Positions 23,120-31,753 of a stretch of 64,000 bases of DNA are shown piece after piece. The stretch is taken from NCBI RefSeq assembly GCF_013284035.1, contig NZ_CP054141.1:2418001-2482000 (forward strand), in the 5' to 3' direction. Position numbers and translations under genes: made by a program. The notes under the pieces were generated by a model, which was not told the DNA's origin, searched no databases, and saw only the letters and a list, made by a program, of their open reading frames with translations. The DNA comes from Flavobacterium sp. M31R6 (GTDB lineage: Bacteria; Bacteroidota; Bacteroidia; Flavobacteriales; Flavobacteriaceae). Position 1 is the stretch's first letter; each line of letters starts with the position of its first letter.

Positions 23120-26100
23120 CTATAAGTATTAATTTAATGTTTGGATACATATCATGAAATTGTTGAATAATTCCTGTGCAAGAAGCACAATATGGATTTT
23201 CTGAAACTATTTTTAATTCGCCTGTAACGGTTGGATATCTAACTCCTTTAACTGCTTTTAAATCGCTCGCTAATTTATTTAACATTCTATATTCGGAATC
23301 AGTTATTCTCAACCAAGTGCCTGATGATCCTTGAGCTTCAATTGCATCAAAAATGTGTATTTCATTTAGTGCATCATTAGTGGAAACACTTCGCCACATT
23401 TCGCTATTGCTTGAAATAGCCCCCACACTACCTTCTAAATAACCATAATTTCCACCGGTTAAATTCCCAGTTGTAGTTCGATGATTTTTTATTCGATTTA
23501 TTGCTTCTAAAATTTCATCTTCAGTAGCTTTATAAATATTTTCATAACCATTCCAAGTGGACCTTATTACTCCAGTAACAATATTTTTCTCTAAAACCTT
23601 TCCCGCATAACCATTATATAATTTATTTGGAGAAGATTTCACATTTATTTTTATGTAACCATCATCTATAAGAGATTGTAAGTTTTTGTATTTCGTGTCA
23701 AATTTAAGTAAAGTTTGTTTACCATTGCCCACTTGACCAAACCAAGGTATAACATCAGCAGTTGTTCCTGTTATTGGCAAATCTTTTAATACTTCTATTT
23801 CATAGTATAATGCATTTTTATTTTCGGTTACGCGCAGTGCTCTTTGTGCATAGCTGTAAGGGCTTTCCTTTATAGGCGCCACATAGCTTCCTCCAACTAT
23901 TGGTTTTCCATCAGGAGTTGCACCAAACCAGTTTTCTTGATAACGATCAAACTTTTGCCCTTTTAAAATAGATCTATTTTCTACAGTATTATATCCACCA
24001 TTGGCAGGTGGCCAACCCTCATTAAGTTTGTATTCCTTGAAAATATCTTCAATTTTACTCCAGTTTTGCTGTTTATAATGATTGAAGATTTCTCCTCGAA
24101 GTGATTTACTTAGTTTATTATATGCGTCATAAGTTTCACCTAAAGCATTTGCATTTTTAAAGAAATTTACGGGAACAATTACATCTTTATTTTTAGCAAT
24201 TCTTTGGTAAATTAATTCTAACTCTTCTTCTGTAGCAGTAGCTATTTTACCTGTAAACTGATTTATTCCAGTTTCGTAATTAATGATTGTCAATTCAGGA
24301 TTTGTTTTCCCAACTACATTTTTTGCATATCCAATAATTATTTCATTATCTGTCGCTTTAATAAAAACATCAGCTTCTGATGCAGCTTTTGGTAACAAAT
24401 ATTCAATAGCGGTTGAGCTATTCTTAATTTCTAAATTAATTAAATTTTTTATAGCTACTTCGTCTAAACCTTTGGCTATTTGTAATGACAGCTTACTGCT
24501 TAAATAAAAGTTTGTGGTAAATCGAGCACTTTTTTGAGATATTATGGCAATTTTATTAAATGTTTCTCCCAAGATAGGGCCAATTAAGTAGCCAGCTACG
24601 TACATTATTGCCATATCAGATTGACCTGTTGAAGCATAGTAGACTACAGCTAGACCATCTATAACAATAGCCACATTACCAAAAGGTGCAGTAGCAATTC
24701 CTGCGACTAAAAAGGCTTTGTCAATAACCTCTCCTGTACAAGATTGATTTAGAGTAAATTTACAATCCAAAATAACAATTTTCATCCTTATTTCTCCTGC
24801 AGGATTATTTACGTCTATATCTTTATAATGAAGCTTCCAACCCGCAAATGTTTCCGCATAAACCAAGGCTAAATTTAGTCCTTGTTCTGAAACAAATTCT
24901 TCTTTAAGCTCTTTTATGTTTTTTGTTTCATTTAGTTCTTTAGTAATATTAGTTTCTGTGTCTTTGAAATAAAATTTAGCTTTTATTGCATTGCCAATTT
25001 GATTATCAATCGTAATAACCTTTCCATTTATATTTTTTGTTAAAAACTTATACTCAAACTCTTGAGGATTATTTTTTTCAGCATCTGTAGCCAGTTCTAT
25101 CTCATAAATATATTGGATTTGTTTTTTTGGAACAATTTTATAGAATTCAATTAACGATTGCCCAAAAGATTTAAATTTGTTGTCTCCATTTATCGTCAAT
25201 AAATTGTTTGCATTGGTTTTTATCGCTTCACTTATGTCTGAACCATATGCAAAATAGGTTTTCCATTCTAAAACATTTTGTGCATTTAAGTTTCTTACTA
25301 TTAATGCATAAACTCCTTTAGTTTTTGAAATTAGACTATTTTCAAAAATATCTTTTGCAAATTTATCACCTTCTTTTTGAGTAAAAGTACAAGTTGTTTC
25401 TATAAAATTAATATGCAGCTGAACTCCTGAACTAACCTCTAAATAAGCTAATTTATTATTTAATTCATCAATATATTTCGGCTCAAATATTGGATTGCCA
25501 TTATATTGCTGAGAAGAATTTATATATTTTAAACCGCCTAAATTTATAGAATTTAGATTATCACCAAATTTATTTTTCTTGTTTTCATTTAAATTATGAT
25601 TGAGGAATTGTACATTCACCTCGCCCCATGTTGCTATATCATTGTTGTAAGTAAATAATGATTTTTGTATATATGCATCAGTTCCACAATCTCTTATAAT
25701 TTGAACATTTTGATTGGTTACATCAACAATATTTTGTTTTGTTCCATCACTGTTACAATTACTACAAGCAATATACCCCCAATAGGTGTCTCTTTTTTCA
25801 TCAGTTTGCTTATAGTTCGAAATTGTGGCATATTTATCTATAAATGCACTTAAATTTTTAGGTAATTTAGTTCCAAGTACATTTTGTAGTTCTTTATTAT
25901 AAACAGTTCGTAAATATTTGTTGCTATTTATAGGTTTGTCATTATCAAAAAATAACCATATGATACTTTTATTTAATGTCAGAATTGATTTTTGATTTTC
26001 TAGTGGAATATTATTATCACCAATATATTTGTTGTTTTCCCATCTATAAATAACTTTTTTACCGTTCTTAATGGACATAAAGCCTCCCAAAAAGCCTTTT

Positions 26101-29030
26101 GAAGCTAAATTTAGGTTTGCTACTGTAGATTCGTCACCATTACTCACAAAACTCCAATCTGGAGCAATTGCAAAACCTCCTTTTAATTCCCCCGCACTAC
26201 TCCCCTGAGTAAACTGATACAACTGCAACCCAGGTGCGTGTATTATTTCCCAATCATTATGGCTAAAAGCTGTACCAGTTCCGTAATCCATTAATAAATC
26301 AGTAGTAACGGTGGTAGTGTATTCTGTGAACGGATGTTGCAACCCAAAAACACCATGTCCAAGCTCGTGTGCAATAGTCTTATTAGTGTTACCACCACCT
26401 TCTTCGGTTGCGCTTGTACCATTAAATATAAATCCAAACTGGCGTTTTAAAGGCATAAAACCACCTAGAGATCGGCTTGGTTTTATAGTAGAGAAAAACA
26501 AATAATAGGTGTCATTCTTGTAATCTGATCCTACATGGGATTGAAAGTCTGCAATTAATTTGATTTGTTCATCGGTATAGGTTTCAAAAACACCGCTGTT
26601 ACCACATTGAAGGTTAGTTGGCCAGTTAAGGGTTTGATTGATAACATTTACTTCAAAAGTGATACCTGCTTTACCATAAATAGCGTTTAGCATGGGTTCA
26701 GCTTCTTCTTTGGTAGGTGTTTTATAGCCATCTACGCTTACAAATGTTACGTTTACTTTTTTGCCGGTTACATGCCACATATTCAGTGCACCCGCAATGT
26801 CATATTTTGCAGTTACTTTAACGCTGTCTTTTTGTACGGGAGGTTTTACGGTTGCCAGTATTGATTCTTTGGCAAAATCCAAAGTTCTTTTTAATGGAAG
26901 CGTTGCCACATTGCCGGACCAGGTAGGTTTAATTTCGGTACCGTTTTCGGTTTTGAATACGACGTCAGCTATTGTCTTTCCATTACTGAATGTCGCTTTA
27001 GCAGTAACATAGTCTTCTGCATTCGGAGCATCCGAGATGACTTTATAATTTACATAATAGTTGGTACCATCCTTTTTAGGAATTACATCATAGGTTTTGT
27101 TAAGCTTAGTGTTATCCTTTAGTTTAGCATCCTGGTTTGGATTTTCATCTAAGGCATAGAAACCCGTTCCTGCGGTAAAGGTTATGTTAACATCTGGAGA
27201 TGAGATTTGGGTAATATTGCCTCCAGAACCCATACCATTGGTGTTTTGGGGAGTAGGTACACCACCTGGAGCCGCTTTTCCTGTTTGTTTGATATCACCT
27301 GCAGGCGCATTGGGAGAAACGGCGTATTGTTTTCCTTCCCTGTCGATAATGATTAGGTCGTTTGCCGTTTTAGGTTGTTGGAAGACTGCCCCATTTGTAC
27401 CTGTTATAGTAAGAGTTCCGTCTGCATTTTTTACAACACTTTTAATCTCAAACTGTACTTCTAGAGGAATAACAGTTCCCGTATCCCCCATAACGTAATT
27501 AACGAGTTTATCACCGTCGACCATTCCTCCCCAATTCGGGTCATAACTCGCAACAATTTCCCCTGAAATTAACTTGAAATCGGTATTTACCCCAATATTG
27601 TTGAAGGTAATACGAATACGGGTGTATTTGCCAATATTAGATTTATCATTTCCTCCCTCATCTTTGCCAGCCAAGGCTGTTGCAGCATCGATTAGTTCTC
27701 TAAATTTCTCCAAAAACGGTAAAGTCACATAACCTTCACCGGAGAAAGTACCATTACTTCCTGTGGATTTAAGCACTACAATAGGGAAATCACCAGCTGT
27801 TACCACATCATTTGGGAACAATGCTGGTAATGGAGTTTTATTGGACAGGGCTGCTGGATCTGGCTTGATTCCACAACCAACAAAGGCGATTTCGTCTTGT
27901 GCCAGTGTAGTAAACTCTTGTATGTTACTGTCGGTGTATTCGCCTGGATCGCAGGCAGCGCCTACGGTGTATTCGTAGGTAGTTTTGGGTTTTAGGTTAC
28001 TGATGGTGATGTACTCTCTTGGTGTTACGAGTTTGTACCACTTGGAATACGCATTTTTTTCTCTATAATTTACTTGGTAATCATAATTATCGACTTCCCC
28101 GCTCCAAGCTACTTTGGCTTGATCCTGACTTACATCGGTGGTAGTAATGGCCAATGGTGCTTTACAAAACGTGAGGTATTTAAAAGAAAAAATCTCACTG
28201 TAACCGTTGTTTTTGAAAACGCCAATTTCTTCGGCGCCAACCAGGGCTTTGGCTTTTACACGCCACGCATAGGTTTTTCCTGGAATAAGTTGGGGTTCCG
28301 CAATACTGTATTGTACTGTGGTATTTCTGGTAGTGATGGTATATAGCGGTGGCGAGTAGGCAAAGGCATTTTGAATAGGCGTATTGGTGTTCCAAATCTC
28401 CACCAAGGAGAATTCGTATTCTACATTACTCACATTGATGCTTCGTGATGTCCAGCTAAATATGACATTCTGAATGTTCTGTTCTACAATACCAGCTTTG
28501 TTTACAGGCAGGTTTAAGAGCGGCGGTTCGTTTTGGAAAATAACTGTGGTTACACTCGATTTTTTGGACAGTTTTTTGTTGGTTGCAAAGTCATACACTT
28601 CAAATGATATCGTATATATTCCCTCGGGCAATGGCTTTGCATATTGATTGGGATTAATGCCTTGGAGGTTTTGGAATTCGAAATAATGTCCCAGTTCAAC
28701 ATTGGTCAATAGTGTTGGAAATCCGCCTTCGAGGTAGATTGGTGTTGCTCCCACCACAAAATCATTGGTAACAAAAGACACCGCTCCCTGAAAATAGCAT
28801 TTCAAACGCACTTGTCTGTTCATAATAGTCAAATCGTTAAGGATCAATTGTACTTTTATAGGACTATTGATGCTCGCAGTATTGGCATAATTACTCAGGT
28901 AAATAGGCGAGGGCTGCGTAAGTTGTGTGCTTATAGTAACTGGGTAGGTTTGGGCAAAAGCCCCCCAGCCCCCAAAAGGGGAGCATTGCAGGAGTAAAAG
29001 GGTAACAAGGATGTATAGTTTTTTTTGCAT
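23106..29030 (-). CDS. giant secreted polymorphic toxin: FN3, metalloprotease-like, TNT-like and deaminase-like domains
   Basis: 1974 residues. A signal peptide ends near AFAQ (residue 27). Residues ~28-285 form a beta-rich N-terminal domain as in large FN3/TANFOR-type Bacteroidota proteins (name from memory), ~287-373 a fibronectin III domain. A metallopeptidase-like segment has HELGHGVFGLQH with H888, E889, H892 and H899. A hydrophobic stretch lies around 1445-1500. Residues ~1668-1795 resemble the TNT NAD+ glycohydrolase fold: WPPANGG, FDRY (D1695-Y1697), QRAL, PWFGQVGNGKQ (Q1772). Residues ~1845-1974 resemble a toxin deaminase: TDSEYRML with E1913 and NPYCASC with C1948 and C1951, then QQFHDMYPNIKL. 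No T9SS sorting domain is present. Last large gene of the minus-strand cluster, overlapped by a small immunity candidate. Confidence 0.85.
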   Translation of the reverse strand: MQKKLYILVTLLLLQCSPFGGWGAFAQTYPVTISTQLTQPSPIYLSNYANTASINSPIKVQLILNDLTIMNRQVRLKCYFQGAVSFVTNDFVVGATPIYLEGGFPTLLTNVELGHYFEFQNLQGINPNQYAKPLPEGIYTISFEVYDFATNKKLSKKSSVTTVIFQNEPPLLNLPVNKAGIVEQNIQNVIFSWTSRSINVSNVEYEFSLVEIWNTNTPIQNAFAYSPPLYTITTRNTTVQYSIAEPQLIPGKTYAWRVKAKALVGAEEIGVFKNNGYSEIFSFKYLTFCKAPLAITTTDVSQDQAKVAWSGEVDNYDYQVNYREKNAYSKWYKLVTPREYITISNLKPKTTYEYTVGAACDPGEYTDSNIQEFTTLAQDEIAFVGCGIKPDPAALSNKTPLPALFPNDVVTAGDFPIVVLKSTGSNGTFSGEGYVTLPFLEKFRELIDAATALAGKDEGGNDKSNIGKYTRIRITFNNIGVNTDFKLISGEIVASYDPNWGGMVDGDKLVNYVMGDTGTVIPLEVQFEIKSVVKNADGTLTITGTNGAVFQQPKTANDLIIIDREGKQYAVSPNAPAGDIKQTGKAAPGGVPTPQNTNGMGSGGNITQISSPDVNITFTAGTGFYALDENPNQDAKLKDNTKLNKTYDVIPKKDGTNYYVNYKVISDAPNAEDYVTAKATFSNGKTIADVVFKTENGTEIKPTWSGNVATLPLKRTLDFAKESILATVKPPVQKDSVKVTAKYDIAGALNMWHVTGKKVNVTFVSVDGYKTPTKEEAEPMLNAIYGKAGITFEVNVINQTLNWPTNLQCGNSGVFETYTDEQIKLIADFQSHVGSDYKNDTYYLFFSTIKPSRSLGGFMPLKRQFGFIFNGTSATEEGGGNTNKTIAHELGHGVFGLQHPFTEYTTTVTTDLLMDYGTGTAFSHNDWEIIHAPGLQLYQFTQGSSAGELKGGFAIAPDWSFVSNGDESTVANLNLASKGFLGGFMSIKNGKKVIYRWENNKYIGDNNIPLENQKSILTLNKSIIWLFFDNDKPINSNKYLRTVYNKELQNVLGTKLPKNLSAFIDKYATISNYKQTDEKRDTYWGYIACSNCNSDGTKQNIVDVTNQNVQIIRDCGTDAYIQKSLFTYNNDIATWGEVNVQFLNHNLNENKKNKFGDNLNSINLGGLKYINSSQQYNGNPIFEPKYIDELNNKLAYLEVSSGVQLHINFIETTCTFTQKEGDKFAKDIFENSLISKTKGVYALIVRNLNAQNVLEWKTYFAYGSDISEAIKTNANNLLTINGDNKFKSFGQSLIEFYKIVPKKQIQYIYEIELATDAEKNNPQEFEYKFLTKNINGKVITIDNQIGNAIKAKFYFKDTETNITKELNETKNIKELKEEFVSEQGLNLALVYAETFAGWKLHYKDIDVNNPAGEIRMKIVILDCKFTLNQSCTGEVIDKAFLVAGIATAPFGNVAIVIDGLAVVYYASTGQSDMAIMYVAGYLIGPILGETFNKIAIISQKSARFTTNFYLSSKLSLQIAKGLDEVAIKNLINLEIKNSSTAIEYLLPKAASEADVFIKATDNEIIIGYAKNVVGKTNPELTIINYETGINQFTGKIATATEEELELIYQRIAKNKDVIVPVNFFKNANALGETYDAYNKLSKSLRGEIFNHYKQQNWSKIEDIFKEYKLNEGWPPANGGYNTVENRSILKGQKFDRYQENWFGATPDGKPIVGGSYVAPIKESPYSYAQRALRVTENKNALYYEIEVLKDLPITGTTADVIPWFGQVGNGKQTLLKFDTKYKNLQSLIDDGYIKINVKSSPNKLYNGYAGKVLEKNIVTGVIRSTWNGYENIYKATEDEILEAINRIKNHRTTTGNLTGGNYGYLEGSVGAISSNSEMWRSVSTNDALNEIHIFDAIEAQGSSGTWLRITDSEYRMLNKLASDLKAVKGVRYPTVTGELKIVSENPYCASCTGIIQQFHDMYPNIKLILIDGAK

Positions 29031-29049
29031 TTGGGTAATTATATTTTTG

Positions 29050-29158
29050 ACTACTTAGATTATTTGACTATTAGATTATTTGACTATTAGATTATTAGAT
29101 TTTTTTAAATCAACAAAAACACACCCCCAACCCCTCTTGAGAGGGGAGTTCGGACGGG
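29050..29158. repeat. tandem GACTATTAGATTATTT units plus CCCC/GGGG palindrome
   Basis: Two and a half 16-bp units of GACTATTAGATTATTT type (29050-29102) are followed by a palindromic block ACCCCTCTTGAGAGGGGAGTT near 29128-29148 (split: ACCCCTCTTGAG and AGGGGAGTT). The G/C-rich palindrome resembles the sequence that encodes the signal peptide end of the next gene. It fills most of the 171-bp spacer before the giant toxin gene and could be a partial terminator. Confidence 0.6.
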
Positions 29159-29201
29159 AATAGATTTTGGTTGTTAATTTCAATTTTTCAATCTTTTTAA
29201 A

Positions 29202-31655
29202 TTACTTCTGAATGTATTTCAACTCAACTTCCTCATTCATTCCATTTGCCAGTGCCAGTTCGTGGTAAAACGGAATTAGATTTTGTTCCAGCTGGGCGAT
29301 GATTTCGGCATCTGTTTTTTTGTCGGTGATCAATTTATAGACTTCTTCAATTTCTTTTTTGTTATAGCTTAGGAGGTAATCATTTTGTTCCATTTCTTTG
29401 GTATCTGCTTTTGAAAGTTTCAAAAACTCGGTTTGCATAAAACGATGTGCCTGTAGTTTCTGCTTTGCTTTGTCACTTCTTTCTATCAATTTCAGATACG
29501 AATTATAGCCAACTTTATCGGTTATTTCGCTTGGATTAACTCCATGCAGTTTATGGCTATTCACGCGGCTAATGGCTGTGGTGTATGTTTTTTCAAAACT
29601 TTCGTCTTTGTTACTGATTTCTTGTGCTACTTTTTGAACAGCCTGGCCAATCAGTTTGTTGTATTTTTTTATTACTTCGGATGCTGCTTGGTATTCTTCC
29701 AAATAATCAATCACTTTGTCTTTGAAGCTTGCTTCATCCGGTGTTAAAGTGGCAAGTGTCAAGAGATGTTCCAATTTGCTTGCTTCTTCATTTGGTAAAG
29801 GTTGTAATTGTTGCTGTAAATCCTTTAATTGTTGCGTAATTTGCGCTAGAGTTCCTTCCAGTTTATAGTCTTTGAAATTTATTTTCAGAATATTATCTCC
29901 CAATTGTTTTTCGTCTTTTTTCTGTTCTTTTGGAGTTGGTCTTAATTTTATTTTATCGAATGAATAAGCATACGTCAAAGTTGCGGTAAGGTCGTTGTTT
30001 CTGTTGCTGGTGGTTTTGCCAAATAAGTAGATAACCCCCAAATTGAAGCTATGTTTTTCTAAATACAAGTAAGAACTTGTAAGCCTTATATTGAAAATGT
30101 CGTTTTGTTTGTTACCATTGCTAAAAGTGGTGTTGTAGCTTGTAGAAAAAGAAGAGTTTAATTTACGTTCCATAAATAACTTGGTTACGCCAAGTGTAGG
30201 CCCGATGATTAAACTGTTGCCTGTTTCCATTAGGCTGTATGTATTATTGATAGAACCCAGAAAGTTTAAATCTTTTGTGGGATAGCCTTGGACATAGGAA
30301 ATGGCAGAGTTATAAAAAGTTGTTTTGCCACCAGCGACAGTTTGGCCCTGTTGCTGATTGACCGATTCCTGCATGGAAAAATTGGCATTAATAGATTTCT
30401 TTAATTGTTTGTCATTTTTGAGGAGATAGTTTGCCGTTAATCCTAAATTTTGGTTGACTTGCCTAAAGTTCAACGTATCGATGTATACTAAACTTGGATC
30501 TTGATTGATGTAATCAAATTGGTTGCGACTGTTGGTAAAGGATTGAAAATTGGAGTAATTTAAATTCAGATTCAATTTTTGACTGGCTTTATAATCTGCT
30601 GTAAGCGAGGAAACCAATCTTTTGGACTGACTCACTTTTTGTTTTTCTAAATTATCTTTTTGCATCCCTAAGCTTAAGGCCAACGATACTTTATCTTTGA
30701 AAACCTGTTGGGACGCATTTACAGTAATATTCTCCAAATCATTATTAAAGTAGTAACTCCCCAAGGTTCTGTAATTTGGGTCAATGCGCTCGTAGCCCAA
30801 TCCTAAAGTTCCTTTTCCGGCAGGATATACCAATTGTGCCTTAATCGCTTTTTGGGAAGTTGTTGTTACATTTGGATTTAAAAACAGAGATGCAATTCCT
30901 TTTCCTTTAGCTGAGCCGCTAACACTAATGTCTTCGGTTATGCTGCTGTTGGCATATTCGGTCATGACTTGCAGTTTTTTGAATAATTTAAAACTGGTTT
31001 CAAAACTAAGTGCAACGTTTTCTTTTGGTGTAAACCCTAATTCAAATGGGACTGGATTGGATAACGAGCTCGCTATATCAGTTGCTTTAAAAAAGATGAT
31101 TCCTAAATTTACTTTTTCGAAAGCATATGCTGTTTTGAATCCGTATCCATAGCGTTTGTAGGTTGGAATTGCAGCAGGAAAATTGACGTCATACTCATTA
31201 CTTTTCAATAGACGTCCATACATAGCACTCACCTTGAATTTGCCGGGTGGAGTAAGATCAACGCCAAAACCGGTAAACAAATGTCCGTTTAAAGTATAGG
31301 GTGAGAAAGTCATGCTCACATCCCCGATATGGGTTGTTATCCATTTATAAGAGGGATGAATGCTTAACGTTTTTATGGCAACGGGTTTGGTGTACCCAAA
31401 TTTTTGAGTAGAGTAGGAGAAGGAAAAGGGTAAGTTGTACAATCCTGCCACGTTGATGTTGATATTTCCATTTAAAAAATAGGAGAAAGGTTCCCTAGTT
31501 GCATTGCCCGAATACATAATTGCACTTGCCGACGCACCACCCGAAACATTAATCAGTTTGGTCTTTGTCAATTGTTCTACATTGAAGCTTTGTGAATAGC
31601 CAAGGGTAGTCGCAAAAAACAATACAATAAAAAATAGTATTCTGTTTAAAATCAT
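29202..31655 (-). CDS. outer-membrane beta-barrel protein with coiled-coil C-terminus
   Basis: 817 residues. A signal peptide ends near LGYSQ (residue ~22). Residues ~25-585 show many alternating strands with aromatic ends and Asn/Ser-rich turns (for example LNLNLNYSNFQSFTNSRNQ), the pattern of a large outer-membrane barrel. Residues ~595-817 are helical and charged (LAQITQQLKDLQQQLQPLP), probably a periplasmic coiled coil. It is not a PorP/SprF-type T9SS partner by length or motif. It lies directly upstream of the giant toxin gene, so it may anchor or export the toxin. Function otherwise unknown. Confidence 0.7.
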   Translation of the reverse strand: MILNRILFFIVLFFATTLGYSQSFNVEQLTKTKLINVSGGASASAIMYSGNATREPFSYFLNGNININVAGLYNLPFSFSYSTQKFGYTKPVAIKTLSIHPSYKWITTHIGDVSMTFSPYTLNGHLFTGFGVDLTPPGKFKVSAMYGRLLKSNEYDVNFPAAIPTYKRYGYGFKTAYAFEKVNLGIIFFKATDIASSLSNPVPFELGFTPKENVALSFETSFKLFKKLQVMTEYANSSITEDISVSGSAKGKGIASLFLNPNVTTTSQKAIKAQLVYPAGKGTLGLGYERIDPNYRTLGSYYFNNDLENITVNASQQVFKDKVSLALSLGMQKDNLEKQKVSQSKRLVSSLTADYKASQKLNLNLNYSNFQSFTNSRNQFDYINQDPSLVYIDTLNFRQVNQNLGLTANYLLKNDKQLKKSINANFSMQESVNQQQGQTVAGGKTTFYNSAISYVQGYPTKDLNFLGSINNTYSLMETGNSLIIGPTLGVTKLFMERKLNSSFSTSYNTTFSNGNKQNDIFNIRLTSSYLYLEKHSFNLGVIYLFGKTTSNRNNDLTATLTYAYSFDKIKLRPTPKEQKKDEKQLGDNILKINFKDYKLEGTLAQITQQLKDLQQQLQPLPNEEASKLEHLLTLATLTPDEASFKDKVIDYLEEYQAASEVIKKYNKLIGQAVQKVAQEISNKDESFEKTYTTAISRVNSHKLHGVNPSEITDKVGYNSYLKLIERSDKAKQKLQAHRFMQTEFLKLSKADTKEMEQNDYLLSYNKKEIEEVYKLITDKKTDAEIIAQLEQNLIPFYHELALANGMNEEVELKYIQK

Positions 31656-31753
31656 TTTAATGTTGGTATAAAAAGGGTAGAAAAAATATGTTTCTCTTTT
31701 GGCCTTTTTATGGGTTATTTTTTTAAGTCTAAAAATTTATGAACCTAACTGGT

